A stretch of DNA of 64,000 nt, from assembly GCA_019232985.1 (NCBI GenBank), contig JAFAMW010000028.1, positions 1-64,000 of the forward strand, in the 5' to 3' direction. Of this stretch, positions 8,836-18,730 are shown one piece after another. Source of the DNA: Roseateles sp. (GTDB taxonomy: Bacteria; Pseudomonadota; Gammaproteobacteria; Burkholderiales; Burkholderiaceae). The notes beneath the pieces were generated by a model. The model was not told the origin of the DNA and searched no databases. It saw only the letters and a program-made list of their open reading frames with translations. Within the stretch, counting starts at the first letter, position 1, and each line of letters opens with the position of its first letter. Made by a program: the position numbers and the translations under genes.

Positions 8836-10113
8836 TCAGACCCGCGTGCCGAGCGTGGGCGCGCGGTAGTCGACCTCGGCCTCGGCCGGCGTCGGACGCG
8901 CCCGCCCCCCTCGCTCCGCCCAAGTCCTGGTCCAGCGAATCTGCGCGACGCGCAACATGAACAGCATGGCGAGCGCGAGCAGCGCGAACGCGACGAAGCC
9001 CCACAGATAGCTGCCGCCGTACTGCCTGGACAGGCCCATCGCGTTCGGGATGAAGCCGCCGCCGAGCGCGCCGACCTCGCCGATCATCGAACCCGCGACG
9101 GCCGTCGCGAGCGGCCAGCGCAGCGGCACGAGCTGGAACAGCGCGCCGTTGCCCGCGCCGAGCGCGGCGAAGCACAGCATGAACAGCAGCGTCGTCGCGA
9201 CGAGCGAGCCGCCCGACAGCCCGCACAGCAGCAGCGACACGGCGACGAGCGCGAGCACGGCCGTCAGCGTCGTCACGCCGCCGACGCGGTCCGAGATATG
9301 GCCGCCGACCGCGCGGATCACCGAGCCCATCAGCGCCGCGAGCATGGTCAGCTGGCCGGCCTGGACCTTGGTGACGTGGAACTGGTCGTAGAAATAGCTG
9401 GGCAGGAAGCTCGACAGGCCGACGAAGCCGCCGAAGGTCACGACGTAGATCAGGCTGAACGCCCAGCCGTCCTTCTCCCACAGGCAGGACAGGTGCTCGC
9501 GCAGCGACTGGTGCTCTCGGTCCGGCGGCTCCTTCGCGCAGAACCACATCACGGCCATCGGCAGCAGCATGGTCGCGGCGGCGACGCCGTAGACGGCCTG
9601 CCAGCCGTAGGCCGTCGCGAGCGGCGGCGCGAACAGCACGGCGAGCACGGTGCCGGAGTTGCCGGCGCCCGCGATGCCCATCGCGAGGCCCTTGTAGCGC
9701 GGCGGGTACCAGCCCGAGCCGAGGCTCAGCGCGACGCCGAAGCTCGCGCCGGCGATGCCGAGCAGCACGCCCATCGCGAGCACGCGGTCGTAGCTGTCGA
9801 CGCAGAAGTAACCGAACAGCAGGGCGGCGACGATCAGCGCCATCTCGACCATCGCCGCGCTCTTGCGGCCGATGTACTGCGACAGCACGCCGAGCGGGAA
9901 GCGCATCAGCGCGCCCGCGAGGATGGGCACCGAGATCATGAAGCCCTTGTGGGCTGCGTCGAGCGCAAAGCTCTCGCCGATGAACGGCGCCATCGCGCCG
10001 TTGAGCACCCAGACCGCGAAGCTGAAGTCGAAGTACAGGAACGCGGCGAGCAGGGTCGGCCAATGGCCGGCCTGGGCGAACGCGCGGAACGGGCGGGAAG
10101 CAAGGGGAACCAT
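8836..10113 (-). CDS. narK: nitrate/nitrite transporter, major facilitator family
   Basis: 425 residues with about 12 hydrophobic segments. It belongs to the NarK/NasA-type nitrate-nitrite porters of the inner membrane. Family features include the RFPLGVLSQYIGRKSAAM loop after the second helix and the glycine-rich nitrate signature in GLAMGIAGAGNSGT, with a related LGAGNGALFQ in the second half. GGAGG lies 7 bases before the ATG. It is the first gene of the minus-strand nitrate set. The leader upstream holds a sigma-54 promoter, a hexaloop hairpin and an attenuator-like hairpin. No terminator is visible between its stop and the converging kinase gene. Confidence 0.95.
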   Translation of the reverse strand: MVPLASRPFRAFAQAGHWPTLLAAFLYFDFSFAVWVLNGAMAPFIGESFALDAAHKGFMISVPILAGALMRFPLGVLSQYIGRKSAAMVEMALIVAALLFGYFCVDSYDRVLAMGVLLGIAGASFGVALSLGSGWYPPRYKGLAMGIAGAGNSGTVLAVLFAPPLATAYGWQAVYGVAAATMLLPMAVMWFCAKEPPDREHQSLREHLSCLWEKDGWAFSLIYVVTFGGFVGLSSFLPSYFYDQFHVTKVQAGQLTMLAALMGSVIRAVGGHISDRVGGVTTLTAVLALVAVSLLLCGLSGGSLVATTLLFMLCFAALGAGNGALFQLVPLRWPLATAVAGSMIGEVGALGGGFIPNAMGLSRQYGGSYLWGFVAFALLALAMLFMLRVAQIRWTRTWAERGGRARPTPAEAEVDYRAPTLGTRV

Positions 10114-10125
10114 GTGCGAGCCTCC

Positions 10126-10169
10126 AAAAGCAGATGGCCATGTCGAGCACCGGGCTCGGCATGGCCATC
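10126..10169 (-). terminator. attenuator-like hairpin in the narK leader
   Basis: On the minus strand, 10-bp perfect arms (10160-10169 and 10133-10142) continue after one mismatch into 5 more pairs (10054-free inner arms 10154-10158 and 10144-10148) around a 5-base loop. TGC and then four T residues (10129-10126) follow. The narK ribosome site GGAGG starts at the next base. A strong stem plus a short T run immediately before the first gene is what an antiterminator-controlled leader would have. The T run is short, so termination efficiency is uncertain. Confidence 0.7.
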
Positions 10170-10193
10170 GAGAACGAACTGAAATGGTGGGCT

Positions 10194-10213
10194 GCAGCGC
10201 GCCTTTGCGCCAC
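10194..10213 (-). promoter_or_regulatory. ANTAR-type hexaloop hairpin (P1) in the narK leader
   Basis: On the minus strand the arms GCGC (10210-10207) and GCGC (10200-10197) enclose the hexaloop AAAGGC, and three more pairs extend the stem to 10213/10194. ANTAR proteins recognise hexaloops with A at position 1 and G at position 4, and this loop has both. It lies right at the predicted transcript start and upstream of the terminator-like hairpin. The second hexaloop hairpin that ANTAR targets normally have was not found with confidence. Confidence 0.6.
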
Positions 10214-10223
10214 GGCCCGATCC

Positions 10224-10240
10224 TTGCAAGCAGCGTGCCA
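10224..10240 (-). promoter_or_regulatory. sigma-54 (-24/-12) promoter of narK
   Basis: Read on the minus strand the sequence is TGGCACG, 4 bases, then TTGCA, a full match to the sigma-54 consensus with the GG and GC in correct spacing. It predicts a transcript start near 10214, so the leader to the narK ATG is about 100 nt. Sigma-54 control means activation by an NtrC-type enhancer protein when nitrogen is short. Confidence 0.85.
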
Positions 10241-10252
10241 GGAGGGGCGCCG

Positions 10253-11512
10253 ATGGCGGCGTCCCCGCTCAGCCGCTCTATGAAGTCCGCCTCCGCCGCC
10301 CCGCCCGCCGCCCCGCCCGTGCTGCTGCTCGCCGCGCCCGAAATCCCGGCGCCGGTGCTGCGCCGCACCATCATCGACCGCTGTTCATGCGACGACTTGG
10401 TGCAGCGCGCGGCGCGCGCGCCCGACGCAGCGCTGCTGCTGATCGCGACGGCCGAGGCGCTACCCGCCTGGCTGGCCGCGCTCGACGCGCTGGTCGGCCG
10501 CGCCATGCTCGCCCTCGTGCCCGGCGCCGACGCGGCCGCGCTCGACCGGCTCGCCGCGCTCGGCGCGCATTGGCTCGACCGGGCCCCGGCCGACTGGGAC
10601 GCCGCGCTCGGCTGGGCCGCGCGCGTGCACGCCCGCGAGGCCGGCTGGCGCGAGCGCCTCGACGAGCGCCGCTGGACCGAGCGCGCCAAGGGCGTGCTGA
10701 TGCTCGCCCAGGGCCTGGGCGAGGACGCCGCGCACCGGCTGCTGCGCGAGACCGCGATGCACGCGCGCCTCAAGCTCGCCGAGCTCGCGCGCGGCGTCGT
10801 CGCGGCGGCCGAGGGCGCCGAGGCCGTGAACCTCGCGGGCCAGCAGCGCTTTCTGTCGCAGCGCCTCGTCAAGCTGGTCGCGCAGCGCGCGGCCGCGATC
10901 GAGCCGCGCCGCGCGAAGACGCTGCAGGACGCGTCGGCCGCGCGCATCGACGCCAACCTCGCGCGGCTCGCCGAGCTTGCGCCCGCGGGCAGCGCGGCCG
11001 GTCTCGCCGCGGTCCGCGCGGCCTGGCAGGCGCTGCAGCCGCTGCTCGCGGGCAAACCGACGGCCGAGGTGCTCAAGCGCGCCGACGCGGCCGCCGAGAC
11101 CCTGCTCGAGCGCTCCGAGGCGCTCGCGCGCGCCGTCGAGGCCGGCGGCGCGCACCGCAGCCTCGCGCTGGTGAATCTATGCGGCCGCCAGCGCATGCTG
11201 AGCCAGCGCCTCGCCAAGCAGGCGCTGCTCGCCGACCTGCTGCCCGGCGAGGTCGCCGTCGACGCGGCGCTGTTCGCGGCCTGCGAGGCCGGGCTCGCGA
11301 GCCTCGAGGCCGCGCCGCTCACGAGCGACGCGATCCGCGCGCTCCAGGCCGAGGTGCGCGCCGAATGGCTGCACCTCGTGCGCAGCCTGCGCGACGCCCA
11401 TGGCCGCGAGGCCGCGGCCGGGCTCGCGCGCAGCAGCGAGGCGCTGCTCGATCAGCTCGACCGCCTGACCGCGCTGTACCAGCAAAGCCTGCAGCTCGTG
11501 CTCGGCCACTGA
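10253..11512 (+). CDS. ANTAR-domain nitrate-responsive antiterminator with two PilJ-like sensor halves
   Basis: 419 residues. Residues 1-120 resemble a degenerate receiver, residues about 125-180 form the ANTAR RNA-binding domain (RRWTERAKGVLMLAQGLGE, then helices), and two type IV pili methyl-accepting (PilJ) segments follow, beginning NLAGQQRFLSQRL at residue 193 and NLCGRQRMLSQRL at residue 308. PilJ segments are related to the nitrate-sensing P-box type domains. The protein has no transmembrane segment, so it would sense in the cytoplasm. It is likely the functional counterpart of NasR/NasT, binding the narK leader and preventing termination when nitrate is present. GGAGG lies 7 bases before the chosen ATG. 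It is divergent from narK across a shared control region of 139 bases. Confidence 0.9.
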   Translation: MAASPLSRSMKSASAAPPAAPPVLLLAAPEIPAPVLRRTIIDRCSCDDLVQRAARAPDAALLLIATAEALPAWLAALDALVGRAMLALVPGADAAALDRLAALGAHWLDRAPADWDAALGWAARVHAREAGWRERLDERRWTERAKGVLMLAQGLGEDAAHRLLRETAMHARLKLAELARGVVAAAEGAEAVNLAGQQRFLSQRLVKLVAQRAAAIEPRRAKTLQDASAARIDANLARLAELAPAGSAAGLAAVRAAWQALQPLLAGKPTAEVLKRADAAAETLLERSEALARAVEAGGAHRSLALVNLCGRQRMLSQRLAKQALLADLLPGEVAVDAALFAACEAGLASLEAAPLTSDAIRALQAEVRAEWLHLVRSLRDAHGREAAAGLARSSEALLDQLDRLTALYQQSLQLVLGH

Positions 11513-11587
11513 GCGCGGCGCAGTTATCCTCACAGGCATTGGCGACCAAGCCGCCGTTTCCAGGCGGCGCCGACGGAGGGCCTGGCG

Positions 11588-12439
11588 ATGCAGGGTGGAT
11601 CGCTGCGACGGTGGCTGGCGCTGCTGACGCTTTGCAGCGTCGCGGCGTGGCCCGGCATGCCGGCGCAGGCGTCACAAACGGCCCGCGCCCGCGCCGCGTC
11701 CGCCCCGGCGGCGGCCCCGACCGCGAGCGCGCCGACCATCACCCTGCACCTCGCGCGCAACGGCAACGCGGTCGTCCAGGTCGTCGCGGGCAAGCTGCTG
11801 CGCGAGCTCTACGCACGCCTCGGCGTCGCGATCGAGATCGAGCCGCTGCCGGGCAAACGCGCGACGCTGATGGTCATGGCCGCCGACGGCCGGCTCGACG
11901 GCGAGGTCGCGCGCGTGTCCGCCTACGCCGACGCGAACCCGTCGCTGATCCGCGTCGACCCGCCCTATTACAGCCTAAGCTCGAGCGTGTTCGTGCGGCG
12001 CGGCTTCGCGACCCCCATCCGCCGCGCCGAGGATCTCGCGGGCCTGCGCGTCGGCGTGTTCGGCGGTGCGACCCACGCCGAGCTCGCCGCCAAGCATGCG
12101 CTGAGCGTTGTCGAACTCGCGTCCTTCGAGCAGCTGTACAAGATGCTCGCGGCCGGCCGCGTCGACGTCGTCATCGACGCCGGCATCAACGGCGACGCCG
12201 AACTCCGCCGGCTCGGCCTCGACGCGCTGATCGAGCACCAGGGCGACCTCGCGCGGCTCGACCTCCATGCCATCCTCGTCGCGCGCCACGCGGCGCTCGC
12301 GCAAAGCCTCGGCGCCGAGATCCGCGCGCTGCGCGCCTCGGGCGAGCTGCAGGCACTGACCGCGCGCTACGAGCGCGAGACGCTCGCCGCCTGGGCCCAG
12401 GCGCCGCCACCACCGTCGGCGAGCGCGCCGTCGCGCTGA
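11588..12439 (+). CDS. periplasmic solute-binding protein, family 3
   Basis: 283 residues. A Sec signal peptide (WLALLTLCSVAAWPGMPAQA) precedes a low-complexity Ala/Pro linker and then a bacterial extracellular solute-binding domain of the amino-acid type, with motifs IEIEPLPGKRATLMVMAADG, LAGLRVGVFGGATHAEL and MLAAGRVDVVIDAG. It lies 75 bases after the ANTAR gene on the same strand and is probably cotranscribed. No permease or ATPase is next to it, so it may act as a sensor or partner protein rather than a transport component. Its ligand is unknown. Confidence 0.85.
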   Translation: MQGGSLRRWLALLTLCSVAAWPGMPAQASQTARARAASAPAAAPTASAPTITLHLARNGNAVVQVVAGKLLRELYARLGVAIEIEPLPGKRATLMVMAADGRLDGEVARVSAYADANPSLIRVDPPYYSLSSSVFVRRGFATPIRRAEDLAGLRVGVFGGATHAELAAKHALSVVELASFEQLYKMLAAGRVDVVIDAGINGDAELRRLGLDALIEHQGDLARLDLHAILVARHAALAQSLGAEIRALRASGELQALTARYERETLAAWAQAPPPPSASAPSR

Positions 12440-12554
12440 CAATCGCGCGGCCGCGCTGTACTCTTGGCCCGCGAGCCGGACTGTCCTCCTCGCGGCCCGG
12501 GCCCCTGACTACAGTGAGCCGGCCCGCGACGAACGCGAGACGGAGATATTCATC

Positions 12555-14869
<2,315 letters not shown>

Positions 14870-14873
<4 letters not shown>

Positions 14874-16309
14874 CGCGCGCAGTCGGCCGCGAGCTTGCCG
14901 ACCATGATCACGGCCCGCTCGATGTCCTTTGTCCACGCCATGCTGTAGTTCAGGCGGATGAAGTGGCGGTAGTCGCCCGCGCACGAGAACATATGGCCCG
15001 GGCCGATCGTGATGCCGCGCTCGAGCGCGAGCTGGTAGAGCACCATCGCGTCGACCTGCGGCGGCAGCTCGACCCACAGCACGTAGCCGCCGGCCGGCTC
15101 GGACACCTTGGTGCCCGCCGGAAAGAAGCGCAGCACGACGTTGCGCATCAGGCTGGCCTGCTGCGCGTAGCTCTTGCGCACGCGGCGAAGATGGTGCTCG
15201 TAGCCCTCGCGCTCGAGGAACTCGGCGAGCGCGAGCTGCGGGATCGGCGGCGTCGTCAGCGTGTTCAGGAACTTGAGCTTCTCGACCTGGTCGCGGTAGC
15301 GCCCGGGCAGCGCCCAGCCGATCCGGTAGGCCGCGGTCAGCGTCTTCGAGAACGACGCGCAGTGCAGCACGAGGCCCTGGCGATCGAAGGACTTCAGCGT
15401 CGTCGGGAAGCGCGCGCCGTAGTGCAGCTCGTTGTAGACGCCGTTCTCGACGATCGGGATGCCCGCGCGCGCCGCGAACTCGACGAGCGCCTGCTTGCGC
15501 GCGTCGGGCATCTGGAAGCCGAGCGGGTTCTGGAAGTTCGGCATGACCATGCAGGCCGCGATCGGCTGGGTGCGCGCGATCGCCGCGAGCGCGTCGACCT
15601 CGATGCCCTGCTGCGGGTCGGTCGGCACCTCGACCGCGCGCATGCCCATGCGCTCGATCGCGTGCAGCATCGCGTAGAAGGTCGGCGATTCGACGGCGAC
15701 CACGTCGCCGGGCCTCGCGACGGCCTGCAGGCACAGATTGATCGCCTCGGTCGCGCCGACCGTCACGATGATCTCGCCCGGGTCGACGGCGAGGCCCTTG
15801 TCGAGGTAGCGCCGCGCGATCTGGCGGATCAGCTTGGGGTGGCCCGGCGGCAGCGCGTTGCGCAGGCCGCGCACCGACTCGTCGCGGCCGGCCGCGCAGG
15901 CATAACGGTTGAGCTTGGCGGACGGGAACGCGGCCGTGTCCGGGTACGGCGAGCCCAGCGGCACCGCGTCGTCGACCGAGATCGAGCGCAGCGTCGACAG
16001 CACGAGCCGGCTCACGTCGACGGCCGAGGTCACCGGCGGGCGCGCCGGCCGCGCGACCGGGGCCTCGGGTGCGGCGTCCCTGCCCTGCAGGTTCACGAAG
16101 AAGCCCGACTGCGGCCGGCTCTCGATCAGGCCGCGGCTCTCGAGCAGCAGATACGCGCGCACGACCGTCGTGATGCTGAGCTTGCGCTGCGCGCTCGTCT
16201 CGCGCACCGACTGCAGGCGGTCGCCGTGGCGGAACACGCCGCGGCGGATCTGGCGCTCGACGTCGTCGGCGAGCTGTTCGTAGAGCTTTTTGTTCTTGAC
16301 GGTCGTCAC
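14870..16309 (-). CDS. MocR-type GntR regulator with aminotransferase domain
   Basis: 479 residues from a GTG start (GAGG 6 bases upstream). Residues 1-75 form a GntR winged helix (YEQLADDVERQIRRGVFRHG, SVRETSAQRKLSITTVVRAY). Residues about 95-475 form a class-I aminotransferase-like domain, with GATEAINLCLQAV, VMPNFQNPLGFQMP and the PLP lysine in SFSKTLTAAYR (Lys322). MocR proteins sense PLP or amino acids and control transcription in the cytoplasm. It converges with the YdeP-type gene. Its own target is not evident from the sequence. Confidence 0.92.
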
Positions 16310-16422
16310 GCGCGGCCTCGCAGGCGCCCGGCGTCGCGCGGCACGGCGGCGGCCGTGCAGCACAGTTCGGGCGGATCCGCGCGACTGTACGCTCAGGGAT
16401 TCTCTGCATAACCCTGGTGCCA

Positions 16423-16671
16423 TCAGCCCCGCGTCGCGAGCCGCGCGCGATGCTCGCGCCGGCCCTGCTCGAGCAGGCCCTTCTGATCGACCGGCGGCGG
16501 CGCCGATTCGGCCGGCAGCGGGGTCGGCGAGCTTGTCGACGCGGGCGCCGCACAGCGCCGGCGCAGGCGGTCGGCGGCCAGCACGCCGCCGACCAGGCAC
16601 AGCAGGGACAGGACGCCGAGCATGAGGCGCCATGCGGCGGGGATCAGGGCTTCTTGCTTCCGTCGTGTCAT
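16423..16671 (-). CDS. small membrane or secreted protein, unknown
   Basis: 82 residues. One hydrophobic helix (WRLMLGVLSLLCLVGGVLAA) lies near the N-terminus, followed by a basic stretch, a Pro/Ser linker and a charged tail (LEQGRREHRARLATRG). It could be a type II anchored protein or have a cleaved signal. No family is recognised. An 8-bp inverted repeat (16674-16697) lies immediately upstream of the ATG and may control its translation. It precedes the MocR gene on the same strand with a gap of 113 bases. Confidence 0.55.
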   Translation of the reverse strand: MTRRKQEALIPAAWRLMLGVLSLLCLVGGVLAADRLRRRCAAPASTSSPTPLPAESAPPPVDQKGLLEQGRREHRARLATRG

Positions 16672-16673
16672 GT

Positions 16674-16697
16674 CATTCAGCCTGGGTGCGCTGAATG
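16674..16697. repeat. inverted repeat at a gene start
   Basis: Perfect arms CATTCAGC and GCTGAATG are separated by 8 bases and end 2 bases before the ATG at 16671. In the minus-strand transcript this hairpin would cover the ribosome binding region of the small membrane-protein gene. It could also be a protein operator. Confidence 0.5.
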
Positions 16698-16878
16698 AAA
16701 TCGCTTGCAGGATTTGCTCGATATCACCGGCGCTGTCTCGAATAATGGCGCCACAGGCGACCTCATCAAGAGTACAGACGGGTGAGATTCAAAGAGCACA
16801 GATGGATGGCCCGGATCTGTTCGGGCACCTCGCGTAAACTGCCGCACGACGCGGGCGCCATCGCCTCAGGGAGCGTGC

Positions 16879-17862
16879 ATGAAGAAGATCCAGGCCTTCC
16901 TCGCCTTTGTTCTCCTCGCCCTGTGCATCGCCGCGCCCGCCGCGGCGGCACCGCCCGCGCAGGTCCAGGCGCTCAAGATCACGATCCTGTCGACCATGGT
17001 CGCCGACTACGGCACGCAGGCCGAATGGGGCTTCTCGGCGCTTGTCGAGGCCGACGGCCACAAGCTGCTTGTCGACACGGGCGCGGCACCGGGCACCGTG
17101 CTCGCGAACGCGAAGGCGCTCGGCATCGACCTGTCCGACGTCGAGGATGTCGTGCTCACGCACAACCACGACGACCACACCGCGGGCCTGATCTCGCTGC
17201 GCGAAGCGCTGATGGCGAAGAACCCGCGCGCGATGAGCCGCGTCCACGTGGCCTCGCAGATCTTCCTGAGCCGGCCCGAGGACGGCGGCAAGGGCGCCGA
17301 GGGCAACTACGTGCTGCTGCACCGCGCCGAGATGGCGAAACTCGGCATCCGTTTCGTCGTCCACGACGCGCCGGCCGAGCTCGCCCCCGGCGTCTGGTTC
17401 ACGGGCCCGGTGCCGCGCCAGTACCCCGAGCGCAACTGGTCGGGCCGCGGCGTGATGGTCGTCGACGGCAAGGTCGTCGACGACAACATCCCCGAGGACT
17501 CGTCGATCGCGTTCAACACCGCGAGCGGCACCGTGCTGCTGTCGGGCTGCGGCCACGCGGGGGTCGTCAACACGATGACCTACGTCCACGAGCGCCTGCT
17601 GCCCGACCAGCCCATCGTCGCGCTCGTCGGCGGCTTCCACCTGTTCGGCCTCGACGACGAGCGCCTCGACTGGACCGGCGAGCAGATGCGCAAGTTCGGC
17701 GTGAAGACCCTGCTCGGCGCCCATTGCACGGGCTTCGAGGCGGTCTACCACCTGCGCCGCCAGCTGAACCTGCCGCGCTCGGCCGCGATCGTCGCCGCGG
17801 TCGGCTCGCGCTACAGCCTCAAGGACGGCATCAGCGCCGGCAGCACCGGCCTGAACCGCTAG
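16879..17862 (+). CDS. secreted metallo-beta-lactamase-fold hydrolase
   Basis: 327 residues. A Sec signal peptide (AFLAFVLLALCIAAPAAAA) is followed by an MBL domain with the zinc motif HNHDDHTAG starting at residue 95, LLSGCGHAGVVNT as the third histidine region and LLGAHCTGFEA near the end. It most resembles the COG1237 group, annotated as 7,8-dihydropterin-6-yl-methyl-4-aminobenzene 5'-phosphate synthase-like. The signal peptide argues for a periplasmic hydrolase instead of pterin synthesis. The substrate is unknown. AGGGAG precedes the ATG. A VOC-family gene starts 8 bases after its stop and is probably cotranscribed. Confidence 0.88.
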   Translation: MKKIQAFLAFVLLALCIAAPAAAAPPAQVQALKITILSTMVADYGTQAEWGFSALVEADGHKLLVDTGAAPGTVLANAKALGIDLSDVEDVVLTHNHDDHTAGLISLREALMAKNPRAMSRVHVASQIFLSRPEDGGKGAEGNYVLLHRAEMAKLGIRFVVHDAPAELAPGVWFTGPVPRQYPERNWSGRGVMVVDGKVVDDNIPEDSSIAFNTASGTVLLSGCGHAGVVNTMTYVHERLLPDQPIVALVGGFHLFGLDDERLDWTGEQMRKFGVKTLLGAHCTGFEAVYHLRRQLNLPRSAAIVAAVGSRYSLKDGISAGSTGLNR

Positions 17863-17870
17863 GAGCCGCC

Positions 17871-18386
17871 ATGCCCGCCAAGAACACGATCTGCCTCTGG
17901 TACGACCGCAGCGCGCTCGACGCCGCGCAGTTCTACGCCGCGACCTTCCCCGACAGCGCCGTGCACGCGGTGCACCGCGCGCCCGGCGACTATCCGTCGG
18001 GCAAGGAAGGCGACGTGCTGACCGTTGAATTCAGCGTCATCGGCATCCCCTGCCTGGGCCTCAACGGCGGCCCGGGCGTCCAGCCGAACCACGCGTTCTC
18101 GTTCCAGATCTCGACCGAGGACCAGGCAGAGACCGACCGCCTGTGGCACGCGATCGTCTCGAACGGCGGCCAGGAAAGCGCCTGCGGCTGGTGCCGGGAC
18201 CGCTGGGGCCTGTCGTGGCAGATCACGCCGCGCGCGCTCATGGAGGCGCTCGCCGACCCCGACCGCGCGGCGGCGAAGCGCGCGTTCAACGCGATGATGC
18301 AGATGCGCAAGATCGACATCGCGGCGATCGAGGCGGCGCGTCGCGCCGCGGCCGAGATCGTCTCGGTCAACACAGGCAGAGATTGA
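17871..18386 (+). CDS. VOC-superfamily PhnB/3-demethylubiquinone methyltransferase-like protein
   Basis: 171 residues of the 3-dmu-9_3-mt (PhnB-like) family, a glyoxalase/VOC fold. Visible features are the N-terminal strand with FYAATFPDS, GLNGGPGVQPNHAFSF, and the conserved CGWCRDRWGLSWQITP. The name methyltransferase is historical for this family and no such activity is shown. It is cytoplasmic. GGAG lies 6 bases before the ATG. It sits 8 bases behind the MBL-fold gene. Confidence 0.9.
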   Translation: MPAKNTICLWYDRSALDAAQFYAATFPDSAVHAVHRAPGDYPSGKEGDVLTVEFSVIGIPCLGLNGGPGVQPNHAFSFQISTEDQAETDRLWHAIVSNGGQESACGWCRDRWGLSWQITPRALMEALADPDRAAAKRAFNAMMQMRKIDIAAIEAARRAAAEIVSVNTGRD

Positions 18387-18403
18387 AATTCGCTAGGAAT
18401 GCC

Positions 18404-18646
18404 ATGACGCATCAAAACGCGAGCGAATTTCTGTTGTGGTGCACGGTGCTCAACTACGCAGTTCTGATGGCCTGGTTTGGCGCCTTCGTATTTGCGCACG
18501 CTTGGATGCGCAGGCTTCACGGACGATGGTTCCGGATATCGGACGAATGCTTCGACGGCATCCACTACGCAGGGATGACCCTTTACAAAGTCGGCATCCT
18601 GCTGCTCTGCCTTGTGCCCTACCTTGCCCTTCGCATCCTGGGATGA
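18404..18646 (+). CDS. DUF6868 small membrane protein
   Basis: 80 residues with two transmembrane helices. The pattern FLLWCTVLNY, AHAWMRRLHGRWF, CFDGIHYAGMTLYKVGI and LVPYLALRILG matches the DUF6868 family of short proteobacterial membrane proteins, from memory of that family. The function is unknown. TAGGAATGCC before the ATG offers a modest ribosome site. It follows the VOC gene by 17 bases. Confidence 0.85.
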   Translation: MTHQNASEFLLWCTVLNYAVLMAWFGAFVFAHAWMRRLHGRWFRISDECFDGIHYAGMTLYKVGILLLCLVPYLALRILG

Positions 18647-18730
18647 CCTTGAGTTCCGGATGCGGCCACGACCGGTCGATTCCGCCGCACGATGGCCCGT
18701 GCATTTCGCATGGGCGGCAAGCGCTGACTT

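Noticed and set aside
10354..10369. GGTGC-6 bases-GCACC inverted repeat as an NtrC enhancer site for the sigma-54 promoter
   Set aside because: NtrC sites have the arms in the other order (GCAC first, then GTGC). The match lies inside coding sequence of the ANTAR gene and is explained by codons.
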